Position numbers and translations under genes: made by a program
Shown: piece after piece, positions 16,794 to 24,435 of the stretch
How the letters are laid out: every line of letters begins with the position of its first letter
How positions within the stretch are numbered: the stretch's first letter is position 1
Assembly: GCA_964452575.1 (NCBI GenBank)
Contig: CAYVMN010000017.1
Span: forward strand, 1-33,743
DNA from: CAYVMN01 sp964452575
Lineage (GTDB): Bacteria; Desulfobacterota; DSM-4660; Desulfatiglandales; Desulfatiglandaceae
Direction of reading: 5' to 3'
Length of the DNA stretch: 33,743 nucleotides
Notes under the pieces: generated by a model
Databases searched by the model: none
Seen by the model: the letters and a program-made list of their open reading frames with translations, nothing else
What the model was told of the DNA's origin: nothing

Positions 16794-17771
16794 ATGGATC
16801 CGTACAGCCGAATATTGAGGCATAACAAGAGACATTTTGAAAGGATCAATGAGGAGTTGGAAAAGGGGCTCAGCTCCCGGGTGTCCCTTATTGAGGATAT
16901 CGGGAGTTATAGCCTCTTGGGGCACGGCAAGAGGATAAGGCCACTCCTTTTTGTCCTATCCTGCCACCTCTGCGAATATAAGGGACAGGACATTTACCGA
17001 CTTTCCACCATTTTTGAATATATACATACGGCCTCACTTCTCCACGATGATGTCTTGGACAATGCCGATCTCAGGCGGAAGAAACCCTCAGCGAACCATC
17101 TTTGGGGAAACCATGCCGCCGTATTGGAAGGGGATTTCCTCTATCTGAAATCGGCCTCGATTGCCGTTGGAACCAATAATCTGACCCTGCTAAGGAGGGT
17201 CACCGAGACTACCACACAGATGACCGAAGGGCAAATTATGGAGTTAACCTATGCACATAATTGGGATACCACCCAGGATCAGTATATGGAGGTCATTACA
17301 TCCAAGACAGCCGTCCTTATGTCTGCAGCCTGCGCCTGCGGGTCTATCCTTTCCGGGGCCGACCCGGAAATCGTGGAGTCACTCTCCAGATTTGGGCTGA
17401 ACCTGGGGATCGCCTTTCAGCTCACAGATGACCTCCTGGACTACACTTCTTCAGAGGAGGAGTTGGGAAAACCAGTGGGAAAGGATTTGAGAGAAGGTAA
17501 GATCACCTTGCCGTTGATTCATACCCTGCCACGACTCCAGAGATCAGAGCGGGAGAGGTTGGAGACCTTGTTCAAGAATGGTAATGCTGGAGAAAAGGAC
17601 TACAGGGAACTGATAACCCTGGTAAACAAGAATGGCGCTGTCGAATACATCAAGGACAAGGCAGAGTCTTATGCTGTAAAGGCAGCCCTATCTCTCGACC
17701 TATTTCCGGATTCAGCCCGCAAGAGAGACCTCCTGGAACTCAACCGGTGCATCATCGACAGGACCTCTTAA
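16794..17771 (+). CDS. long-chain polyprenyl diphosphate synthase
   Basis: All-trans polyprenyl diphosphate synthase (IspA/IspB/HepT family), condensing IPP units onto an allylic primer. Evidence: GKRIRP at 45-50, the first Asp-rich motif HDDVLDNADLRR (D85, D86, D89), the second motif LTDDLLDYTS with the downstream GKPVGKDLREGK, and 325 aa total. Small residues ahead of the first DDxxD (HTASLLHDD) are typical of long-chain enzymes, so it probably makes the C35-C50 side chain of menaquinone; the exact length cannot be read from sequence. No good ribosome-binding site is visible before ATG 16794. It is convergent with the MoeA-like gene, 13 nt away. The preceding 147 nt hold nothing I recognise. 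Confidence 0.9.
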   Translation: MDPYSRILRHNKRHFERINEELEKGLSSRVSLIEDIGSYSLLGHGKRIRPLLFVLSCHLCEYKGQDIYRLSTIFEYIHTASLLHDDVLDNADLRRKKPSANHLWGNHAAVLEGDFLYLKSASIAVGTNNLTLLRRVTETTTQMTEGQIMELTYAHNWDTTQDQYMEVITSKTAVLMSAACACGSILSGADPEIVESLSRFGLNLGIAFQLTDDLLDYTSSEEELGKPVGKDLREGKITLPLIHTLPRLQRSERERLETLFKNGNAGEKDYRELITLVNKNGAVEYIKDKAESYAVKAALSLDLFPDSARKRDLLELNRCIIDRTS

Positions 17772-17784
17772 ATGCCTAATGTCT

Positions 17785-18831
17785 TTACTTCCCAAAAGGG
17801 CATACTGGAAAACGACACTGCTCGCAGTTGAGGCACAGCCCCCCGTGGGCCATAACCGCCAGATCTCTCCTGGTTATAGCCTCCCCTGCCAGGATCCGGG
17901 GCAGTAAAAGGTCCAGCACTGTGGCCTTATAAAAGAGAATGCAGGCCGGCAGACCCAGTATCGGTATGTCGCCCAGACGTCCATACAGAAACATGGCCCC
18001 CGGCAGGACAGGCGTTCCATAGACCACATCCATTGCCCCGGCCTCTGAAATGGCCGTGCGGCTGTTGTCGTCCGGGTCGACACTCATCCCCCCTGCCACC
18101 ATGATAAGTCTTGCCCCCTTTTGATTCAACCAGTTGATTTTTTTTGCAATCTTTTGGCTGTCATCAGGCATGAATAAGGTCCAACTGAGCCTGCAGCCAA
18201 AGGACTGAAGTTTTTTTCTTATAAGTGGGGCAAATTTGTCATCTATGAGACCCGTGTAGACCTCATTTCCTGTGACAATGAGCCCGGTCTGGGGCCGTGA
18301 TAGCCGCTTTACAGTAAAGATTCCCCCTGCAGCCTCAGCTATGCGGACGGCGTGTTCAAGTGGTCTTTCATCGATAATCAGGGGAATCGCCCTTGTTGCA
18401 GCTATAATTTCCCCCTCTTCCACCAAAGTGTTGGTGTGGCGGGAAGAACAGCAGATATCGTCGATGAGGTTCAGCTCTGTTAGGGCCTCCACGTCGACCT
18501 TCAGAAGGCCCCTGTGCTCGGCCCTCAGGGCGATTTTTCCCTCCGAGGGATGGCTGTCGAAGATTACTCCCGGGCCGGCCAGTGCCTCGCCAAGCCTGAG
18601 GGCAGCGTCGTCCTCGTGGACCTCGCCGGGTTCAATGTGCAGGATAAAGACGTGTTCTTTACCTAGCCGCCTTAAGTGCGAAATATCTTCTTCTCTGATA
18701 ATATGGCCTTTGGTAAATGCCGCCCCCTTGAACTGACCAGGTCTGATCTCTGTTATGTCATGGGCCAGGACCTTTCCTACGGCGTGATCAAGGGGGATTG
18801 TTGTCGCAGATGATTTGTATTTGTTCGGCAT
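17785..18831 (-). CDS. MoeA/MoaB-like molybdopterin-binding protein with C-terminal Cys cluster
   Basis: Molybdopterin-binding protein of 348 aa. The central to C-terminal part is an MPT-binding (MoCF_biosynth) domain, with TGLIVTGNEVYTG, LIMVAGGMSVDPDD and YGTPVLPGAMFLYGRLGDIPILGLPA. The N-terminus is MoeA-like with LDHAVGKVLAHDITEI and FKGAAFTKGHII. Full-length MoeA is about 410 aa and this lacks some of it, so it may be a paralogue acting in cofactor handling rather than Mo insertion itself. The last 20 residues hold LCLNCEQCRFPVC, a C-x2-C-x2-C-x4-C cluster fit for Zn or Fe-S. The ribosome-binding site GGAGGGC is good. It lies 64 nt after the MBL-fold gene on the same strand. Confidence 0.83.
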   Translation of the reverse strand: MPNKYKSSATTIPLDHAVGKVLAHDITEIRPGQFKGAAFTKGHIIREEDISHLRRLGKEHVFILHIEPGEVHEDDAALRLGEALAGPGVIFDSHPSEGKIALRAEHRGLLKVDVEALTELNLIDDICCSSRHTNTLVEEGEIIAATRAIPLIIDERPLEHAVRIAEAAGGIFTVKRLSRPQTGLIVTGNEVYTGLIDDKFAPLIRKKLQSFGCRLSWTLFMPDDSQKIAKKINWLNQKGARLIMVAGGMSVDPDDNSRTAISEAGAMDVVYGTPVLPGAMFLYGRLGDIPILGLPACILFYKATVLDLLLPRILAGEAITRRDLAVMAHGGLCLNCEQCRFPVCPFGK

Positions 18832-18895
18832 AAGCCCTCCATCTTGGTCTCAGGCATTTTCCGCAGGCCTATTCCCAGCGCCATGAAATAAGAGT

Positions 18896-19660
18896 CTATA
18901 TCCGAATGTACAGCAGGTCCCTCGCCAGGATGAGTTCCCCTTTGTATGTCTTACGACATTGGGCGACAATGTCTGTTCCCAGGCACTCAGGGTAGAAATG
19001 GGTCAAGACCAACCGATTCACCCCGGCCATACTGGCCAGATGCCCGGCCTGAGAAGGAGTCAGGTGGCCTTCCACTTCCTCTCCATCTGGGAAGGATGAT
19101 TCCAGGATCAAGAGGTCAGTTCCAGTTGCCAGTTCCACGATTTCCTGGCAGAAGGCTGTATCTCCTGAATAGACCAGGCTTTTCCCTCTGCGGCTTTCAA
19201 CTCTGTAGGCAAGGCTCTCGGGGGTATGTTTCGCGGGCCGGACAAGAATCCTTAAGTTGGAATAAGCCATTGGAACCGTTTGATTAATATCAAGTTCTTG
19301 TATCTCCATGATCTCGGAAGGTAGGGAGATCCAACCGGGGTAAGCCCTTCTCAGGTGGTGGATGAATTCTCTAAGGCCAACAGGTCCTGTAACAGCAAAG
19401 GGCCTTCTCCTTGGAAGGATATTGGGATTTCTTGTGGCGAAAAGGAGATGGACCAGGTCCAGCGTGTGATCGGGGTGAAAATGGGTGAAGAAGACCCGGC
19501 TGATCAGTTCATGGTTTAAGCCAGCCCTACCGAGTTGGCGAAGGGTGCCAGGACCCATGTCAAAAAGGATCAGCTCGGCACCCACTCTCAGGGCAAAAGA
19601 AGGGGAGGCCCTGTAGTTAAGCGGTATCCCGGTGCCAGAACCCAGAATAATCAGTTCCAC
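18896..19660 (-). CDS. RNase Z-like MBL-fold metallohydrolase
   Basis: Metallo-beta-lactamase-fold hydrolase, 254 aa, cytoplasmic. The metal-binding motif THFHPDHTLDLVHLL (H60, H62, D64, H65) is followed by KHTPESLAYRV, YSGDTAFCQEIV, EGHLTPSQAG and a terminal VLTHFYPE, the pattern of the RNase Z/AtsA branch. It is shorter than tRNA 3'-processing RNase Z (about 300 aa) and I see no extended exosite arm, so a hydrolase of other substrate is as likely. The start is GTG with GGAGATTTTGA upstream. It is divergent from the sat region. Confidence 0.85.
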   Translation of the reverse strand: MELIILGSGTGIPLNYRASPSFALRVGAELILFDMGPGTLRQLGRAGLNHELISRVFFTHFHPDHTLDLVHLLFATRNPNILPRRRPFAVTGPVGLREFIHHLRRAYPGWISLPSEIMEIQELDINQTVPMAYSNLRILVRPAKHTPESLAYRVESRRGKSLVYSGDTAFCQEIVELATGTDLLILESSFPDGEEVEGHLTPSQAGHLASMAGVNRLVLTHFYPECLGTDIVAQCRKTYKGELILARDLLYIRI

Positions 19661-20345
19661 TCAAAATCTCCGATTATCAATGAATCGCCTCTTCTATCCC
19701 ATCCTCTGTCAGAGGTCCCCTAGCAACGAGATCTTATATTGCCCACAGGCCTGAAGAGTCAATGTATAATATTATCAATTTCCGCCCTTGGGCCACTCGC
19801 ACCTGCATGGGCCCTCTATGATGCCATTAGATATGGCTTTATGTCAGCAATTTTTGAATTAGTTAAAAAATTTGAGATTCAGGGGCCTTCTTACGACCCA
19901 TAAGCAGGCCCAGAAAAGGGCCTTCTCATACAGATTCAATATATAGAAGGGTCTGGGGCGAGACAGTACTTTGGCACAAGGATTGCTAAACTTTTGATTT
20001 TTCATGATCCTTTGACCTCTGACCTGAGATCTTAGGGGTTATCCTTCTCCAGACGCCTCCAAAGCGGAGGCAAAGTTGATAAAGACAGAAGCGAAACAAG
20101 CGGACCGAGGGGGAAAAGATCAACGCCACCTTTTCACTTTTGACAAAAAGGAGGTGTTGAGATCGATGGGGGTCGAGCGAGGATGATCACAACTGACAAC
20201 GGGGTGGAGGAATAAATCTCATATGATAAATATAACTTTATTTGTAATACCAATAAGTTATATGCGATTCCTTGGGTGGGGATAAGGCGGCTTTCAGCTA
20301 AGAAGAACTTTTTGTGCGATCCATAAAATTTATGTTAGTTTTTTC
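19661..20345. other. long regulatory intergenic region upstream of sat
   Basis: About 685 bases without a standard gene. It contains a hairpin GCCTCC-AAAGC-GGAGGC (20055-20071) with a longer-range GTTGAT/ATCAAC pairing (20075-20124). It also has a perfect Shine-Dalgarno-like AAGGAGGTG (20148-20156), a chain of micro reading frames (20166-20285) and an AT-rich inverted repeat (20230-20263). The stretch just before the sat -35 is A/T-rich and may act as an UP element. The first 350 bases (19661-20010) show nothing I can name. Confidence 0.55.
20230..20263. repeat. AT-rich inverted repeat upstream of the sat promoter
   Basis: The left arm ATATAACTTTATT and right arm AATAAGTTATAT are complementary apart from one bulged T, separated by 9 nt. 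It lies about 80 nt upstream of the sat -35 box. It may be a protein-binding site or an RNA hairpin. Confidence 0.5.
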
Positions 20346-20375
20346 TTGACACCCTTTTCGAAAATTGAATATAAG
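20346..20375 (+). promoter_or_regulatory. sigma-70-type promoter of sat
   Basis: A perfect -35 TTGACA is followed after 18 nt by TATAAG, 5 of 6 to the -10 consensus. Transcription should start near 20382, giving a leader of about 110 nt before the sat ATG. A CCCC/GGGG mini-hairpin lies in the leader. Confidence 0.75.
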
Positions 20376-20381
20376 TGCCAT

Positions 20382-20399
20382 TTGTGACAAATTGCACAA
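20382..20399 (+). promoter_or_regulatory. CRP/FNR/HcpR-type palindromic operator at the sat transcription start
   Basis: TTGTGA-CAAATT-GCACAA matches the TTGTGA-N6-TCACAA consensus at 11 of 12 defined positions. It sits directly on or after the predicted +1 of the sat promoter, a position expected for repression. HcpR, a CRP/FNR-family regulator, has been predicted to control sat and apsAB in Desulfovibrio through sites of this kind; applying that here is inference. Confidence 0.55.
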
Positions 20400-20493
20400 G
20401 GTCTCAGCCCCTCACACTTGCGGGGAGGGATTTTGCGGTTCAGTTGATCCGAATGATAAGAGAACGGTTCGAATAAATGAAGGAGGATATCAT

Positions 20494-21711
20494 ATGTCAG
20501 ATCTTATTGTACCACATGGAAAGGAAGAAAGGCTGATGCCGCTTTTGCTGGAGGGGGGGGAACTGAAGGCCGAGACCGAGAGGGCCAAAGGCCTAAAGCA
20601 GATTAGGATTACATCCAGGGAGACCTCTGATCTCATCATGATGGGCATAGGGGCCTTTACGCCCCTTACAGGTTTCATGACAAAGGCAGACTGGCGCGGC
20701 GTTTGCGACAACTTCCTAATGAAAGACGGCACCTTTTGGCCGATCCCAATTACCCTTTCAACCGATGATGAGGGGGTGAAGGAGGGGGATGAACTGGCAC
20801 TGGTTGATGAGGAGACCGGAACGACCATCGGTACCATGAAAGTGACCGAAAAGTACAGCATCGACAAGGATTACGAGTGCAAGGCAGTGTTCACTACGAC
20901 CGATACTGAGCACCCGGGAGTAGAAAAGGTCATGGCCCAGGGCAAATATAACCTGGCCGGGCCGGTGAAGGTTATCAGCGAAAGCTATTACCCGGAGCAC
21001 TTCAAGGGTCTTTACCACAGGCCAGCCGAATCCAGGAAGATCTTTGAAGACCTTGGGTGGAGGCGTGTTGCCGCGCTGCAGCTCAGGAATCCCATGCACC
21101 GGTCCCACGAATTTTTGGCCAAGATCGCCGTGGAGGTGATGGACGGCGTGTATATCCACCAGCTTGTGGGCAAATTGAAGGCGGGTGATATTCCAGCCGA
21201 TACGAGGGTAAAGGCTATTCAGGCCTTGGTGGACAACTACTTCGTGAAAGGAACGGTGGTTCAGGGTGGTTACCCGATGGAGATGCGTTATGCAGGACCT
21301 AGAGAGGCGCTTTTGCATGCTGTATTCCGCCAGAACTACGGGTGCAGCCACATGATTATCGGCCGTGATCACGCAGGTGTAGGCGACTATTACGGTCCCT
21401 TCGATGCCCAGAAGATCTTTGATCAGATCCCTGAGGGCGCACTCAAGTGCCAGAACCTGAATATCGATTGGACCTTCCACTGTTACAAATGCGGTGGGAT
21501 GGCCTCCATGAGGACCTGCCCTCACGGAAAAGAAGACCGACTTCTCCTTTCAGGGACCATGGTCAGAAAGACCCTCTCGGAGGGAGGCGAACTTCCGAAG
21601 GAATTCTCCCGTCCCGAGGTCGTGAAGATCCTTCAGGCATACTACCAGGGGCTTGAGGAGAAGGTCGAGATAAAGCTCCACGGTGCAGCCACTGGCGATG
21701 TCAAGAAATGA
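20494..21711 (+). CDS. sat: sulfate adenylyltransferase (dissimilatory ATP sulfurylase)
   Basis: ATP sulfurylase activating sulfate with ATP to APS and pyrophosphate, the first step of dissimilatory sulfate reduction, cytoplasmic. The start ATG 20494 has a perfect AGGAGG 7 nt upstream and gives 405 aa; the frame stays open upstream to 20365, but that lies within the promoter and cannot be transcribed from it. Catalytic motifs: LQLRNPMHRSHE (Q-x-R-N-P and H-x-x-H), GRDHAGVGDYYG, and LSGTMVRKTLSEG. A Zn site is visible as CYKCGGMASMRTCPH. There is no APS-kinase fusion. The gene has its own promoter and terminator, upstream of aprBA, the usual neighbour in sulfate reducers. Confidence 0.97.
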   Translation: MSDLIVPHGKEERLMPLLLEGGELKAETERAKGLKQIRITSRETSDLIMMGIGAFTPLTGFMTKADWRGVCDNFLMKDGTFWPIPITLSTDDEGVKEGDELALVDEETGTTIGTMKVTEKYSIDKDYECKAVFTTTDTEHPGVEKVMAQGKYNLAGPVKVISESYYPEHFKGLYHRPAESRKIFEDLGWRRVAALQLRNPMHRSHEFLAKIAVEVMDGVYIHQLVGKLKAGDIPADTRVKAIQALVDNYFVKGTVVQGGYPMEMRYAGPREALLHAVFRQNYGCSHMIIGRDHAGVGDYYGPFDAQKIFDQIPEGALKCQNLNIDWTFHCYKCGGMASMRTCPHGKEDRLLLSGTMVRKTLSEGGELPKEFSRPEVVKILQAYYQGLEEKVEIKLHGAATGDVKK

Positions 21712-21716
21712 GCTGC

Positions 21717-21748
21717 AAGGCCACTTCTTCGGGGAAGTGGCCTTTTTT
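21717..21748 (+). terminator. strong intrinsic terminator after sat
   Basis: An 11-bp perfect stem, AAGGCCACTTC pairing with GAAGTGGCCTT, closes a 6-nt loop and is followed by a T run. It starts 6 nt after the sat stop codon and should separate sat transcription from aprBA, at least in part. Confidence 0.88.
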
Positions 21749-21864
21749 AAAATCCATGGTGTATGATCGTTCAACCTTTTCTTGAGAAAGGAGGTGCAAA
21801 AAAAATCAATTTTGACCACCGAAGCCAATGAGGACTTTAACTTGTTAATTTAGGAGGTGTAATA

Positions 21865-22299
21865 ATGCCAAGCTTTGTAATGGTAGAAAAATGCGATGGT
21901 TGTAAAGGGCAGGACAAGACTGCTTGTATGTATATTTGCCCTAATGACCTCATGTTACTGGATACGGAGAAGATGAAGGCATACAACCGTGATCCTTCCA
22001 TGTGCTGGGAATGCCAGTGCTGCGTCAAAATCTGCCCTCAACAGGCTATGGATGTCCGCGGCTATTCAGACTTCATCCCGCTGGGAGCTAGCTGCGTACC
22101 GCTGAGGGGCTCCGAGGACATTATGTGGACCATCAAGTTCCGTGATGGCAGTATCAAGAGGTTCAAATTCCCCATCAGGACCACTGAAGAGGGAACAGCA
22201 GACCCGTTGGGCGGTTATGCCACACATGACGAGCTCAACAGCCAGGCCCTGGCAACCGAGCCCGAATCACTGGGGCTGGATACAATTCCCACAAGATAG
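21865..22299 (+). CDS. aprB: adenylylsulfate reductase beta subunit
   Basis: Iron-sulfur subunit of APS reductase, relaying electrons to the FAD of AprA; cytoplasmic. 144 aa. Two [4Fe-4S] clusters are ligated by C10, C13, C21, C25 and C47, C50, C53, C57 (CDGCKGQDKTAC and CWECQCCVKICP), followed by the C-terminal tail that wraps around AprA. The ribosome-binding site TTAGGAGGTG precedes the ATG. A weak promoter candidate, TTGACC-N18-TTTAAC, lies in the 150-nt gap after the sat terminator. A perfect but orphan AAGGAGGTG lies at 21789-21797 with no reading frame of note. aprA follows after 21 nt. Confidence 0.97.
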   Translation: MPSFVMVEKCDGCKGQDKTACMYICPNDLMLLDTEKMKAYNRDPSMCWECQCCVKICPQQAMDVRGYSDFIPLGASCVPLRGSEDIMWTIKFRDGSIKRFKFPIRTTEEGTADPLGGYATHDELNSQALATEPESLGLDTIPTR

Positions 22300-22320
22300 A
22301 TATAAGGAGGTGTAGTAGAT

Positions 22321-24204
22321 ATGGCAAATTTTGAGACAGTAGAAGTGAAGACCGACCTCCTGATTGTCGGCGGGGGATTTTCGGCGTGCGGTGCTGCCAC
22401 AGAGGCTGCCTACTGGGCGAAGAAGAACGGCCTGAAGGTAACCCTGGTAGACAAGGCGGCTCTGGACAGGAGTGGCGCCGTTGCAATGGGGCTTTCGGCG
22501 ATTAACCAGTATGTCGGTATTAAAGATGGTGAGAACACTGCAGAAGACTATGTCCGTTACGTTCGTCAGGACCTTATGGGAGTATCCAGGGAGGACTTGG
22601 TGTATAACATTGCCCGTCACGTGGATTCCACGGTCCATCTCTTCGAGAAATGGGGCCTTAAGATCTGGACGGATGAAGAGGGCAAGTATGTCCATGAGGG
22701 TCGCTGGCAGCTCATGATCAATGGTGAGTCATACAAGATCATTATTGCCGAGGCTGCAAAGAACGCGATTGCCGATGCAGGGGGCGAGATCTATGAGAGG
22801 GTTTTTATTGTTGAACCTATCGTAGAGAACAATAAGATCATGGGTGCCATCGGTTTCAGCACCCGTGAGGAAAAATTCTATGTGTTCAAGGCAAAGGCGG
22901 TCGTTTGCGCCATGGGTGGTGCGGTCCATGTGTTCCGTCCCAGGTCTGTGGGTGAAGGTTTTGGCCGCTCCTGGTACCCGCCCTTCAACACCGGGTCAAG
23001 CGCCTATTTCACCATTAGGGCCGGAGCTGAGATGACCTGTCAGGAGGTCCGGTTCATCCCGGTCCGTTTCAAGGATGCCTACGGCCCGGTGGGTGCATGG
23101 TTTCTCCTTTTCAAGTCCAGGGCGGTGAGCGCCGAGGGCGGCGAATACATGGAGGTTCGGAAAGACGAGCTCAACAATTGGGCCCCTTACGGATTAGCCA
23201 AGCCGATCCCGGCCAATCTGAGGAACTACCTGGGTATGCTGGATATGGATGCTGGTCTCGGACCGCTCTACATGGAGACTGACGAGGCTATTCAAAAGAT
23301 TGTCGAGGAGTACAAGGATGACCCCAAGACATTTAAGAAAAAGATGAAGGAAGTTGAGTCTGAGGCATGGGAGGACTTCCTGGATATGACCATCAGCCAG
23401 GCCCACCTCTGGGCTGCCCAGAACACCAAGCCCGAAGAGAGGCACTCTGAGATTGCGGCCTGCGAGCCATATTTTATCGGTTCCCACTCCGGTGCATCGG
23501 GTGCCTGGGTGAGCGGTCCTGAAGACCTGGATACACCCTACAAGTGGGGGTATACCAATATGACCACCGTGGAAGGGCTCTTTGCGGCAGGCGACGCCTC
23601 TGGTGCTTCCAGCCACAAGTTCTCTTCCGGTTCACATACGGAAGGCCGGATTGCTGGCAAATCGGCTATCAAGTACATTGTGGAGAAGGGTGCAGAACCG
23701 AGCGTAGACATGGGCAAGGTGAATGAGCTGAAGGCCAAGATCCTGGCACCCCTGGATCGCTATCAGGAATTCTGTAATCTGACCACAGCTCCTGAGGTAA
23801 ACCCCAACTATCTGCTGTGGCGGCAGTTCATGGATCGTCTCCAGAAGATCATGGACGAGTACGCAGGCGGTGTGACCGCGGCCTTTAAGACCAGCAAGTC
23901 GAATCTTAACAGGGCCATGGAACTCTTTGGCTTCTTGAAGGAAGACTCAGAGAAGCTGGGTGCAAAGGATGTTTACTCCCTTGAGAGGTGCTGGGAGAAC
24001 GTCCAGAGGATGTGGCAGGGCGAGGCCCATATCCGGACCATGCTATTCCGCGAAGAGACGAGATGGCCCGGTTATTACTTCAGGGCAGATACGCCCAAGA
24101 TGGATAACGAAAACTGGCTCTGTTTCGTCAACTGCAAATGGGATCCCGCCACTGGGGAATGGGACCTCTTCAAGAAAGACATCTGGACCATGCCAGGTGT
24201 ATAA
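22321..24204 (+). CDS. aprA: adenylylsulfate reductase alpha subunit
   Basis: Flavoprotein catalytic subunit of dissimilatory APS reductase, reducing APS to sulfite and AMP. 627 aa, normal for AprA. FAD-binding motifs: IVGGGFSACGAATEAAYWA near the N-terminus, FNTGSSAYFTIRAGAEMTCQEV in the middle (written here across two segments, FNTGSSAYFTIRAG and AEMTCQEV), and FAAGDASGASSHKFSSGS with TEGRIAGKSA in the flavin-closing part. The catalytic Arg/His residues known from Archaeoglobus should lie in the conserved middle region, but I did not align them. The ribosome-binding site ATAAGGAGGTG is strong. A hairpin terminator follows. Confidence 0.97.
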   Translation: MANFETVEVKTDLLIVGGGFSACGAATEAAYWAKKNGLKVTLVDKAALDRSGAVAMGLSAINQYVGIKDGENTAEDYVRYVRQDLMGVSREDLVYNIARHVDSTVHLFEKWGLKIWTDEEGKYVHEGRWQLMINGESYKIIIAEAAKNAIADAGGEIYERVFIVEPIVENNKIMGAIGFSTREEKFYVFKAKAVVCAMGGAVHVFRPRSVGEGFGRSWYPPFNTGSSAYFTIRAGAEMTCQEVRFIPVRFKDAYGPVGAWFLLFKSRAVSAEGGEYMEVRKDELNNWAPYGLAKPIPANLRNYLGMLDMDAGLGPLYMETDEAIQKIVEEYKDDPKTFKKKMKEVESEAWEDFLDMTISQAHLWAAQNTKPEERHSEIAACEPYFIGSHSGASGAWVSGPEDLDTPYKWGYTNMTTVEGLFAAGDASGASSHKFSSGSHTEGRIAGKSAIKYIVEKGAEPSVDMGKVNELKAKILAPLDRYQEFCNLTTAPEVNPNYLLWRQFMDRLQKIMDEYAGGVTAAFKTSKSNLNRAMELFGFLKEDSEKLGAKDVYSLERCWENVQRMWQGEAHIRTMLFREETRWPGYYFRADTPKMDNENWLCFVNCKWDPATGEWDLFKKDIWTMPGV

Positions 24205-24224
24205 CCGCCAACCTTGAGTGAATG

Positions 24225-24260
24225 TGCTCCAGGCACCCATTCTAGGTGTCTGGAGCATTT
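24225..24260 (+). terminator. hairpin terminator after aprA
   Basis: TGCTCCAGGCACC pairs with GGTGTCTGGAGCA (13 bp with one G-U pair) around a 7-nt loop and is followed by TTTCATTCT, a short T-rich tail. It starts about 20 nt after the aprA stop codon. The tail is weaker than that of the sat terminator, so read-through to qmoA is possible. Confidence 0.7.
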
Positions 24261-24358
24261 CATTCTCTTGAATCCTGATAAAGCAATGGATATTCCCAGG
24301 GCGTATTTGGGCGAGGTGCATTTTCGCGGTACCCATGAATGGCGTCCGAAAATGTGTG

Positions 24359-24386
24359 TTGACGAGATACGCTTTTTATATTAATA
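24359..24386 (+). promoter_or_regulatory. candidate promoter of the qmoA unit
   Basis: TTGACG (5 of 6) is followed after 16 nt by TTAATA within an A/T-rich stretch. Transcription would start about 45 nt before the qmoA ATG. The -10 box is weak. The position, between the aprA terminator and qmoA, supports a separate unit. Confidence 0.45.
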
Positions 24387-24435
24387 GGATGTCCCGAACG
24401 GAGTTACCTTCCAGAAAACTACAAGGCCGGAGGAG

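Noticed and set aside
20365..20493. 43-residue N-terminal extension of sat
   Set aside because: The extended start lies within the spacer/-10 of the sat promoter, and the AGGAGG-preceded ATG at 20494 fits the known ATP sulfurylase start.
21836..21850. TTAAC-TT-GTTAA before aprB as a Rex-type site
   Set aside because: The half-sites are in the wrong arrangement for the Rex consensus (TTGTTAA-N6-TTAACAA), and the repeat is short and A/T-rich.
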